NCBI GenBank assembly: GCA_036186865.1
Contig: AP025075.1
Coordinates: 20,712,440-20,776,439, forward strand
DNA: 64,000 nucleotides
From: Eustoma russellianum
Taxonomy: Eukaryota; Streptophyta; Magnoliopsida; Gentianales; Gentianaceae
Reading direction: 5' to 3'
Within the stretch, counting starts at the first letter, position 1, and each line of letters begins with the position of its first letter. Below the pieces are notes generated by a model. The model saw only the letters and a list, made by a program, of their open reading frames with translations. It searched no databases and had not been told where the DNA came from. Below are positions 10,301 to 20,580 of the stretch, piece by piece. The translations under genes and the position numbers were made by a program.

Positions 10301-13246
10301 GGTCCAAAGAGACGGATGCTCGAACCAAGGATGGAAGATTTTGGCGCGAGAAGTAGGAAGTCTGAGGGTGCAACATGGCGTGTTGTGCAAGATAGTGAGC
10401 TGGCATATTTGCTTCTCTGTATACATTGCCGATGTCCAGTTGATATAAGGCAATCAGTGTATGTAGTAAGCGCATATGATAATTCCCCGAGATCGTCCTT
10501 GGCAGTCGTAAACGTGATGCCAGCTGTGCACAATCTGTTTCAATCATAAGAGATTGGTATAGTGGAAGGAAGTACAGTAAACCAAAAAGTGCCGACTGTA
10601 TTTCAGTGGCAACCGGAGTGCATGGCGGCAAGCGGAAGGATATTGCGCCTATACATACACCCGCATGATCTCGCAAAATAGCCCCACTTGTTGCATAATG
10701 TCTGCCTACCGCTGCATTACATTAAGCTTCAATCTACCAGAAGGAGGACAGAGCCACCGGATCACCTGCGGACGTGGTGAACGAATTGGTGGAGCCCATG
10801 AAGGTTGTGTAGTGATCCCTCGAGCAAGTTTTGAACCATGAATAGTTCTACTCCATATGTCAATGTTTGAATGTATTGAATCTCAATGGAGTATGGCGAA
10901 AAAGAGTGTGTGGGGCCATAAACTAGGGATGCATAGGTACGCCATATGTTGGATACAATAATAGCCGGAACAACAATCTTCAAAACTCCCGAGAACGATG
11001 GGCATGTGGCGCGATACCACCAGGAGAGAAAATATGAACATAAAGATAGTGACACGGGTGACAAACAATGGAGCTCCGATGGAAAAAAACACCAGATCGA
11101 ACGTATATGAACGCAGTAGAGAAAGACATGATATACCGATGCTGAAGAAAGCTTAAAAAATGGACACTGTGTGGGACGTACTACGAAATACCGTCCAATA
11201 TAGTCCTCAAAGGGCATATCCGACTGGAAAAGACGCCATAGTATCAATTGTGTAGATGGAGAATGATGTTTAAACCAGATGAATTTCGCTGAAAGGCGCG
11301 TAGGATGAGATGTGCGACATATATCATACGCAGAGCGCAGGGAGAACTCTCCTGACGGCGACAGCCTCCAAGTAAAATGCCCAACCTGGATGTCAAAATG
11401 AGAAACGCAGGTGTCATGAATACGACAAATAAACTTCCACACCGGCGAGTCTGGCAACCTAGGTATATAATCCGCACGCCGCCCGTATTTGTGGTGCATA
11501 TAGGTACTCCAGAGAGTGTCATTCTGATGATAGCTCCACCAAATACGACAGTGATATGCTTTTTGTAGATTGCTGAGATCGCGAATACCTAAACCACCTT
11601 CCGCTGTAGGCACAGAAATAGTAGACCATGTGACCCAATGATGTCTATCCCCCAATAAAATGTCACCATTTTCCTCTCTATTATTTTTATAACCGCCTTC
11701 GGCAATCCGCCGGCTGCAAGAATGTGTAACAGAAGAGCTGATATTACCGAACGTAATAAGACAAGGCGACCTGCTGAGGAGAGCAAACGTGAGTGCCAAC
11801 CATTCAATCGATCATCTATATGCTGTAGCAGAGAAGTACAATACCTTGCACGATTAATCCCTTTATGTAAATATGAACCCAGATAGCTGAATGGTAATGA
11901 AGTGCACCTCATGTGCAGTATTGTTTCAAAAATGCGTCGCTGATGCGCTGAAGTGGCGGCGGATGAAATAAAAGTGCTCTTATGATATTTACTTTCTGGC
12001 CCGATGCAGACTCATATAAATTTAAAAATGAAAAGAACCATCGTAAGTTGCGCTGTGTACCACGTAAAAAAATAAGAAGATCATCAGCATAAGCTAGATG
12101 CGTGATGGAAAAGGGTATTCTGGCCAAACGAAAAGGCTGCAATGTACCAGATGCAGCCATTTTCTTTAAGCCGCGACTAAATCCCTCCGAGTACAGTATA
12201 AAAAGCAATGGCGACAGTGGATCTCCCTGTTTAACCCCTCGGTAAGGTCGAAACGTGTTAGATGGCTGACCGTTGATCAAAACCGATAGAGTTGTTGCCC
12301 TTAAATGATTGAGAATAATGCGTGTAAAAAAATTAGAGAAGCCAAACCGTTTTAGCAGTAGATCCAAATATTCCCAACTAACCCTGTCGAACGCTTTCAT
12401 CATATCCAACTTTAAACATAACTACGTGCCACCTTTATCAAGCATATGTATCATCAGCCGTGCCATCAAAACTTGTGTGGAAATATCATGTCCAGGCAAA
12501 AATCCGGTTTGCTCTTGTGATATTAATTTGGGGAGTAATTTGCCCAAGCGAGTGGCAACTATGCGCGTACAAACCTTACTCAAAAAACTTATTGAGGCAA
12601 ATGGGACAAAAATCACTTAATGTTTGAGGAGATGACGTTTTTGGAATCAATGTGATTAATGCACTAGCCATCACGGAGGGTTGCGGAACACGTATGAAAA
12701 ATTCTTGCACTGCCTTCAAAACATCTGTATGAATAATAGACCAACAAGAACGATAAAAGTTACCATTAAACCCATCCGGACCCGACGCACTCTGGGGGTC
12801 CAGATACCACACCGCCTCCTTGACCTTGGTTTCCATAAGTAGCTGCGTGAGACTGGCATTGTCATCATCAGATATCATCCGTGGGATGTAAGCGAGAATT
12901 GCCTCATGATTATGTGTCTCTTCATGCGCGAATAAAGAAGTATAGAAAGAAACTGCTTCTGGCATAATATCGTGGGGCGTGGTATATTGAGCCCCAGAAG
13001 AGGACCGGATTTGCTGAATCCGTAGCTGTATCCTTCGCCCTTTGACAATAGAGTGAAAATAACGTGTATTGGCATCCCCCTCTTTTAGCCATTTTACCCG
13101 CACTTTCTGCTTCCAGTAATGTAACTCATATTTGGATGCTTGAATATATTCAGCCCGTGCCCGATTGTATGCTGAACAAGTCTCAGTCGTTGGTGTCTCA
13201 TCCCAAACACGTTCCGCAGCATTCAAGTAGCCTCAGCTTGCATACA
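10272..13246 (-). pseudogene. LINE ORF2, RT and RNase H half (frameshifted)
   Basis: Reverse transcriptase of target-primed retrotransposition. Reading from 13246 down: KVRVKWLKEGDANTRYFHS and SASGPDGFNGNFYRSCW (RT start, 13226-12576), ITLIPKT, then after a frameshift SQEQTGFLPGHDI (12616-12422), MDMMKAFDRVSW with catalytic Asp, GVKQGDPLSPLLF, and YADDLLIF at about 12090 (12409-11909). The C-terminal part follows in shifted frames (LNGWHSRLLSSAGRL; a zf-RVT-like region to 10762). RNase H is at 10676-10272, with IETDCAQLASRL and YREANMPAHYLAQHA. At least four frameshifts make it a pseudogene. The RT active site itself is intact. Confidence 0.85.
12943..13246 (-). repeat. LINE segment present on both sides of the inserted block
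   Basis: About 300 bp (from aagtatagaaagaaactgc to cctcagcttg) repeated at 27423-27727 with roughly 94% identity by eye. It encodes the linker before RT. It makes the two LINE halves overlap rather than abut. Confidence 0.8.
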
Positions 13247-13427
13247 GGTAACACCATAGTTCGGCGTATATGGCATGTAGGTTAGTATACATGGCACCAC
13301 GTTGTTCTCTAAAATCCCGTTAAACTTATTGACTTTTATTGTCATCTAGCAATATGTCTTTTCATGCCATCGAATGTCTTTTTTTATGCTTAGTTGTTGA
13401 TCTATATAGCTGATCCCTCCATGAAAA
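13247..13427 (+). repeat. Third copy of segment X
   Basis: About 180 bp matching 1291-1470 and 25167-25346, where it lies downstream of the copia-A LTR. Here it lies immediately upstream of the copia-A RT fragment, joined at cctccatgaaa/atctctctatggg. Confidence 0.8.
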
Positions 13428-13898
13428 ATCTCTCTATGGGTTGGAGCAGGCCAGTAGAGAATGGAATGCCAAGCTAACAACATTTCTAATGTCAATGGGT
13501 TTTTCACAATCCAGGAATGACTACACCCTATTCACAAAAAGAAGCAAAGGCTCACTGTTAGTACTTTAGGTTTATGTGGATGATTTGATAATGGCGTGTG
13601 AAAATCTGCAGGCAATTGAGTGGATCAAGGAGGCCTTACACAAGGAGTTTAAGATAAAGAATCTGGGTGATTCGAAGTTCTTTCTGGTTATTGAGGTTGC
13701 TAGGTCTCAATAGGGCCTATTGATAAATCAAAGAAAATATACGTTGGAACTGCTAGAGGAGTCTGGGTTTTTGGATTGCAAACCAGCTATCAGTCCTATG
13801 GAGATTCATCTGAAGCTAGCCCATAATGACTCTTATCCATTTGAGGACACTTTTGCATACAGAAGGCTTATAGGTAGACTGATATACCTCACCATTAC
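13428..13898 (+). pseudogene. copia-A reverse transcriptase fragment
   Basis: The 3' half of a Ty1/copia RT: LYGLEQASREWNAKL, then VYVDDLIMACENLQ with the YVDD catalytic pair, KNLGDSKFF, KYTLELLEESGFLDCKP and YRRLIGRLIYLT. Stops interrupt it before YVDD and after VARSQ. It breaks off at the Sirevirus A insertion (TSD attac, 13894-13898) and continues at 23812 with RPDISF, so the two parts are one gene split by the insertion. The 5' end of the element (gag, PR, IN) is missing. Confidence 0.85.
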
Positions 13899-15366
13899 TG
13901 TAAGATTATAAAATGTTTTGATGATATAAAAAAAAGATGTTTTTAAAGAGCTAAGATGAATTTTCACACTTTAAGTTCGAAGCAAATTAAGAAAAACATG
14001 TGGAGACGTAAATCTCTCATAGACCGGATGAAGAACACATCAGCCCCTCAGGTATCACATGGCAAGATCTATGAAAAGCCTGGTAAACGTTTTGAGATCT
14101 TAGATCCACGTCAAGAGACATGGATCGATCGACGTATAACTGAGAGACGTAGATCTCTCAGCATAAGGTATGTCAATCGATCGACGTCTGACTGAGAGAT
14201 GTCGATCTCTCAGCCAAAGATACGTCGATCGATCGACGTCTGACTGAGAGACGTCGATCTCTCAGCTAGAGATACGTCGATCGATCGACGTCTGACTGAG
14301 AGACGTCGATCTCTCAGACAGGCATACGTCGATCGATCAACGTCTGACTGAGAGACGTCGATCTCTCAGCCAGACATACGTCGATCGATCGACGTCTGAC
14401 TGAGAGACGTCGATCTCTCTGCTCTGGCACGTAGATCGATCGACGTCTCCAGAATTCAAAATTTTTCAAACGTTGGAACAAAATCCAAGGGAGATTTATG
14501 ATGTTTTCTCTCTCCAATCTTGCTCAAATTTCTTGTGGACTTTAACCCAACATACTACATGCTTCCTTGACTATTTTAACCATGTCTAAGATTCTCTAGG
14601 GTGGCTATCCAAGATCAAATCACTCCATAGGTTGGCTAAAGACTATTTGGGAACTATCTTGACATTTTTGAAGATGAAGACTTGGTGGAGAGCCTAAAAA
14701 ACGTGGTGAACTTCATCTATAAATAGAGGAGGCTTGGATGAAGCAATAACACACTTTCAACATCATCTAGCTTTATTTTCCATTGTTGTATATTTCTCTC
14801 ATACTTGTAAATTTGTTTAAAGCTTGTCTAGCTTTTCTTTGATCTTCATTATTGTATATTGAGAGAAAAAGAGTCCAGCACAAGAGGAACCATAAATATT
14901 TGATCTCTTGCTTGTGCTTAGACTTGTGAGAAAGTGTGATCCTTACCATATTTCTTCAACCCACTGTGAGAAGTTCTTGAGGGAACTTTTGTTAAAGTTG
15001 TGAGGAAGCAAGAAGTTGTTCTTGCTAATAGCTGTAGTTGCTGTGGTTGCACAAGTGTGTTTTGTGCAAGAAGTTGCTGTTGTTGTGGCTTACACTAAAG
15101 TGTTAGTGTAAGTGTTGTTGTGGTTGTTCTTATTGTTCATAATAAGAAGAGTAGTTGTTGAAAATCCACTTTGGAAACAAAGTGGTAGTGGAGTAGAATC
15201 ATTTACGATTCGAACCACTCTATATCCGGTGTACTCATTCACTACTTCTCATCTCCCATGCTTGCTCTGATTTTGAATATCTTTTTGAGTTGAGCAAACA
15301 AGAAAATTCCGCAAAATAGCCAAACACTCTATTCACCCCCCTCTAGAGTGTATTTCGGACCTAACA
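13899..15366 (+). repeat. 5' LTR of Sirevirus A
   Basis: TGTAAGATTAT to GGACCTAACA. It contains the 52-bp palindromic array, then a TATA box (ctataaatag, 14718-14727) and a G/T-rich ttgttgtgg stretch near 15050-15130. It is followed directly by the primer-binding site. Confidence 0.93.
14119..14450 (+). repeat. 52-bp tandem palindromic repeat array in the LTR of A
   Basis: Six units plus a partial one start at about 14119, 14169, 14221, 14273, 14325, 14377 and 14429. Each unit holds two dyads: ACGTCGAT/CGATCGACGT and GAGAGACGTCGATCTCTC. The 3' LTR (22609-22888) has five units plus the partial. The array is rich in CpG and lies about 270 bp upstream of the TATA box, so it may be an enhancer or structural element. 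Confidence 0.9.
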
Positions 15367-15368
15367 AT

Positions 15369-15380
15369 TGGTATCAGAGC
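15369..15380 (+). other. Primer-binding site of Sirevirus A
   Basis: TGGTATCAGAGC, 2 nt after the LTR end, complementary to initiator Met tRNA. Confidence 0.9.
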
Positions 15381-15429
15381 CTAACCTTGATTGCTTGGCC
15401 AATCTTTGCAAGTAGCAAGGTTAAAGATC

Positions 15430-17180
15430 ATGGCAATGACAACCTCAACCTCAACTTCAACTTCCTCATCTCCTAAGCCTACTGCTCTATTTTCCGGATC
15501 AAACACTAAAGCTCCTATGTTTGATGCCCAAAACTATTCTTTATGGAAATTTCGAATGATCAATCATTTGAAAGGCTGTGGATTTGATATATGGAGAGCT
15601 GTTGTCAAAGGAATTGAAGTTCCTATGATTACCAACTCAAAAGGAGAATCAATGTTCAAAGATGAGGATGACTACACCGACGAAGAGAAGGTAAATTTCG
15701 CCATCAATGGCAAAGCTTTTGACATTCTCTCAAGTGCTCTTACCACCACTGAGCTCATTAGACTCCAAGGTCTTGAAACAGCCCATGAGGCATGGAAAAG
15801 GCTTGAAATGATACATGAAGGAACTGAGCAAGCAAGAATGGCCAAAAGACTCATGCTCATGAAGGAGTATGAGATGTTCGGAATGAAAAGCGGTGAGAAG
15901 ATTGAGGAGACAATCGATCGATTCACACGAATAGTGAATCAACTCTCCATGGTTGACAAGAAAATCTCAAATGAAGATCTTGTCTCAAAACTCCTCAACT
16001 CTTTGCCAAGAGAATGGACACCCAAAGTCACCGCCATCACCGAATCAAAGAATCTCAAGACTCTTACCCTTGATGAGCTATCCGGTAATCTCCTTACTCA
16101 TGAAATTCTTATTGATGAATAAAATAGGATGAATCCCATCAAGTCTACACAAACATCACACAAAGGATTGGTGGTAGAGTCCGATGAATCGGATGAGGAA
16201 GTTGCCCTTCTAGTAAGAAAATTTAGAAGAATGGCAACTAGAAACAAAGCTCAAGCAAGAAAGTTTTTCAAGAAACCATCTAAAGAAAAGGAAGCAAGTG
16301 ATAATTGCTATAGATGTGGTCGACCCGGTCACTTCATTGCCGATTGCCACGTGAAAGAGCCGCAAAAGCAAGAGAAGAAGGTTTTTCCTCAAAAGAAGAA
16401 AGCCCTCAATGCGGAGGTAACCACGTGGGATGATCTTCTTTCGGAATCGGAAGGAGAAGAGAGTGAAAATCAAGGTGTTGGACTTGTAGCAATGATTGAA
16501 AATCCAAAGGTTCAACATACTTGTCTTATGGCGATTGAGGATGACCTTGAGGTAAATTCTAATCCTTCAAATTTGCATGATGAAATAGGAGATTTGCAAG
16601 ATGACTTTGAAAAATTAAATTTGAAATATAAGCATTTGAAGAAAGAATTCAAGAAATGCATTTTAGAAAATAAGAGCTTGCATGACAAAAATATTTTGAT
16701 GTTTCAAGAGCATGATATCATACTTACTATGCATAAAACCGTAGCTATTGAAAATGAAGAAATTAGAAAAGAATGTGAAAAACTAAAATTAGACTTACAA
16801 ACACTAACAAATGGCAAAAACAATTTAGACATACTTCTTGGAAATCAAAGAATTGGAAATGATAAATCCGGTTTAGGATTTAACTTATCATCTTCCTCTA
16901 CTAAACCTAAGTCCTTAAAGAAAAAGGCAAACAATAGAAAATCACAACAAAATTTATCATCTTCTAAACCAAAGCTTGTACCTACTTGTTTTTATTGCAA
17001 CAAGCTAGGACATGTAAAGAAAGCATGTAGAGCTCGATTTGAGAGCACATACGTTTGGAAGCCTAAGGGTCGAAAAACTAACCCTAAAGGACCCAATCAT
17101 CAAAGGGTACCAATGCATACATCTTTTGGTTTTGTAGGCTCTCAAAATAAATGGAGTAGCCAAAGAAGAAGGAACCAAAT
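15430..17180 (+). pseudogene. Sirevirus A gag (one in-frame stop)
   Basis: Gag, the structural protein of the particle. The start at 15430 is the first ATG giving the MAMTTSTSTS leader; the frame is also open from 15391. The N-terminal copia gag domain (YSLWKFRMINHLKG; EAWKRLEMIHEGTEQARMAK) ends at an in-frame TAA (16120-16122). The same frame continues with the first CCHC knuckle (CYRCGRPGHFIADC, from 16307), a long coiled-coil-prone region (about 16570-16830), the conserved NDKSGLGF motif and a second knuckle (CFYCNKLGHVKKAC, from 16987). Sirevirus Gag coiled coils are known to bind dynein light chain LC8. The stop is probably a point mutation. The frame then shifts before the protease. Confidence 0.9.
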
Positions 17181-17182
17181 GG

Positions 17183-20100
17183 CTTATGGACAGGGGATGT
17201 TCAACTCACATGACCGGAGACAAGACATTGTTCACCAAGCTCAAGCTCCAAGATGGTGGAACGGTGCATTTTGGCAGTGGGAGAGCCAAAATCCTTGGAC
17301 ATGGAGAAATTGGTAATTCTTCCTTTACTATTAATAATGTCTTATATGTAGAAGGGCTTAAGTATAATTTGATAAGTGTTAGCCAACTATGTGATGCTAA
17401 TTTTCAAATTGAGTTTGTGAAAAGAAAATGTGTTGTGAAAAAGAACGATAAGATTGTTTTTGAAGCTATTCGTAAAAATGATGTTTACAAATTTAGCACA
17501 CATGATTTGATATCACAAAATATTTCGTGCCTAGTTGCCAAAAATGATTTGACTCAACTATGGCATAGACGACTTGGACACATTAGTTTTAAGAATTTCA
17601 AAGAAATTTGCAAAAATGAAAAAGTCCAAGGTCTTCCAAAATTAAATTTCGAAAACCATGGCTTATGTGACACTTGTCAAAAAGCAAAGCTTGTTAAAAC
17701 AAGCTTCAAACCCAAAAGTGAAATCTCCACCACCAAACCCCTACAATTGCTTCATATGGATTTGTATGGGGATATTGGTACAGCAAGTCTAAGTGGAAAA
17801 CATTACACCTTTGTGGTGGTAGATGACTTTTCTAGGTACACTTGGGTAATGTTCTTAGCTAAAAAGAATGATGCATGCCAAGAATTTATAAAGCTTTGTA
17901 AAAGATTAGAAAATCAAAGAGAGGACACAATTAAGGAAATTAGAAGTGATAGAGGTGGTGAGTTTGATGGAGAATTTCAAGAATTTTGTGTATCCAAGGG
18001 GTATGGACACAATTTTTCAGCTCCAAGAACTCCTCAACAAAATGGTGTTGCGGAAAGGAAAAATAGAACACTTCAAGAAATGAGTAGAGCCATGCTAAAC
18101 GAATTTGAGCTACCCAAATATTTTTGGGCCGAAGCGATGAATACCGCTTGTCATGTGATCAATAGAGTTTATTTGAGACCATTTCTCAAAAAGACTCCTT
18201 ATGAGCTTTGGAAAGGTAGAGTACCAAATATTGGTTATTTCAAGGTTTTTGGTTGTAAGTGTTTTATACTTAACACCAAAGACAACTTGGATAAACTCGA
18301 CTTCAAAGCGGATAAAGGAATCTTTATGGGTTATGCTAAAAATAGCAAGGCATTTAGAGTATATAATAAAAGAAGTATGAAAGTTGAAGAATCAATTCAT
18401 GTCAAGTTTAGTGAACTCATTGATGATAAATCAAACATTAATAATGATGATGATGAAGATGAAATAATTGAAGTAAGTCATATAGAAAAATTTGAAAATC
18501 CAAAAGGTAATATTGTCATTGATTTTAGGATTGATCCACTTCAACCTAAGGTTGAAGATGAAGAAGTAGGAGGGGATACCTCAAATTTGCCGGATTCATA
18601 CAAATATAGGAAAGATCACCCTAAAGAGTTGATACTAGGTGAAACTAGCCAAGGCATAATGACAAGGAGAAATTTCATTGAAAATGCCTTTATTTCACAA
18701 GTTGAACCTAAAAATATAAAGGAAGCAATAAATGATGAAGATTGGGTATTAGCTATGCAAGAAGAATTAAATCAATTTGAAAGAAGTGATGTTTGGGAAT
18801 TAGTTGCTAAACCTAGTGATCATCCCGTAATTGGCACTAAATGGGTATTTAGAAACAAAATGGATGATAAAGGAAACATCACTAGAAACAAAGCTAGGTT
18901 AGTAGCCCAAGGCTATAGGCAAGAGGAAGGCATAGACTATGATGAGACTTTTGCTCCCGTAGCTAGGTTAGAAGCTATTAGGATGTTATTAGCATATGCA
19001 TGCTATAAGGATTTCAAACTATATCAAATGGATGTGAAATTCGCATTCTTGAATGGAATAAATCAAGAAGAGGTCTATGTAGCTCAACCTCCGGGGTTTG
19101 AAAATCATGATTATCCAAATCATGTTTTTAGACTCAAAAAGGCCCTTTATGGACTTAAACAAGCTCCTAGGGCTTGGTATGATAGATTAAGTAACTTCTT
19201 ACTTGAAAATGAGTTTTCAAGAGGAAAAGTCGACACTACTCTTTTTATTAAAGAACAAGGAAACCATCAATTGCTTGTTCAAATATATGTGGATGATATC
19301 ATATTTGATGCTACTAATGATTCACTTTGTAAGCATTTTGCTAAATTGATGGAAGGAGAATTCGAAATGAGCATGATGGGTGAGTCAACTACTTTCTTGG
19401 TCTACAAATCAAGCAAACTCAAGATGGAGTGTACATATCTCAAACAAAGTATACGAAGGATTTGCTCAAGAAGTATAAATTTGAGGATGAAAGAAGTGTG
19501 AGCACTCCGATGAGCACAAGTACAAAGCTTGACAAAGACGAAAAAGGAAAGCCGGTTGAGGTAACAAAATATAGGGGTATGATTGGTAGTTTACTTTATT
19601 TGACCGCTAGTAGGCCGGATGTTTTGCATGCTGTGTGCTTATGTGCTAGATTTCAAAGTATGCCTAAGGAATCGCATTTAGTTTCCATTAAACGTATATT
19701 TAGGTATTTGAAAGGAACTTTGAACTTTGGATTGTTTTATCCCAAAAATGGATGTTTTGATTTAAGTGGGTATAGTGACTCCGACTATGCCGGAAATCTT
19801 GTCGATAGGAAAAGCACCTCCGGGACATGTCAATTCCTTGGAGATTGCTTAGTTTCTTGGTTTTCCAAGAAACAAAATAGTGTGTCACTTTCAACGGCGG
19901 AATCTGAATATATATCGGCCGCTTCATGTTGTGCACAACTACTTTGGATGACAAACACATTGAATGATTACAATGTTAAGTTTGATAAAGTTCCCATCTT
20001 ATGTGATAATACCTCAGCCATAAGTATAGCACAAAATCCGGTTCATCATAGTAGAACAAAACACATTGAAGTAAGGCATCACTTCATAAGAGATTGCATC

Positions 20101-20229
20101 CAAAAAGGTTTGGTATGCATTGAGTTTGTTTCAACAAATGACCAATTGGCAGATATCTTTACCAAATCTCTTCCCACCGAGACATTCGAATCAATTAGAA
20201 CAAGATTAGGAATGATAAACATCAGTTAA
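17183..20229 (+). pseudogene. Sirevirus A pol: protease, integrase, RT, RNase H
   Basis: Copia-order polyprotein in a different frame from gag. The protease has MDRGCSTHMTGDK: the catalytic D-S-G reads D-R-G, which should inactivate it. Integrase has LWHRRLGH..CDTCQKAK (zinc binding), the first catalytic Asp in HMDLYG, RSDRGGEF, and the Glu region APRTPQQNGVAERKNRTLQE. RT has GTKWVFRNKMD, NKARLVAQGY, ETFAPVARLEAIR, KALYGLKQAPRAWY and YVDDIIF at about 19290. A single-base loss near 19400 shifts the frame; RNase H then reads YSDSDYAG, STAESEYISAASC, HHSRTKHIEVRHHFIRD and DQLADIFTKSL, ending at 20229. With three or so lesions the element is recently disabled. Confidence 0.92.
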
Positions 20230-20263
20230 GGGGATGAAAATTGAAAAACTCAAAATAAGGGGC

Positions 20264-20357
20264 ATGTCGAACGATCGACATATCTAAAACGAGAGATCGA
20301 CGTACGTCGATCTCTGACATCGATCGATCGATGTCATCGAATTCTGCAGCTATAAAT
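20264..20357 (+). promoter_or_regulatory. Palindrome cluster and TATA-like box before ORF3
   Basis: Three dyads in a row: ATGTCGA-acga-TCGACAT (20264-20281), a perfect 24-nt palindrome AGAGATCGACGT/ACGTCGATCTCT (20292-20315) and a perfect 20-nt palindrome GACATCGATC/GATCGATGTC (20316-20335), followed by CTATAAAT (20350-20357). The motifs match the two dyads of the 52-bp LTR array. The next ATG is that of ORF3 at 20581, after a pyrimidine-rich leader. It is a possible separate promoter for ORF3. Confidence 0.55.
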
Positions 20358-20580
20358 TTCTGCAAAAACGCGAACCTCCCTCATTTCTTCTCTGTTCCAG
20401 CATAAAAAAAAAACCTAAGAAAAAAAAGGCGCCCCCTCTCTCCCAAATCCTTTCTATCTTCAATTTCATCTCTCAATCAGGATTCAATCCATTCCTGCTC
20501 TTAAATCTTGAGTTCCTCTCTTCAAATCTTCCATTTTCAACCTAAAATCCCAAATTTCTCAAGCCCTAAAAATCTCGAAA

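Larger units (their letters stand above)
9596..13246 (-). mobile_element. L1-type LINE, 3' half
   Basis: The 3' half of a plant L1 non-LTR retrotransposon on the minus strand. It starts with a short T-run (the poly(A) tail) right after the target-site copy, then the 3' UTR (9596-10270), RNase H, a zinc-binding region and RT. The 5' half is at 27418-30028. The right edge (13246) is abrupt and joins segment X. Confidence 0.85.

Noticed and set aside
14119..14450. Regular 52-bp repeats resembling a CRISPR array
   Set aside because: No unique spacers; units are tandem, lie inside both LTRs of a plant retrotransposon, and the genome is eukaryotic.
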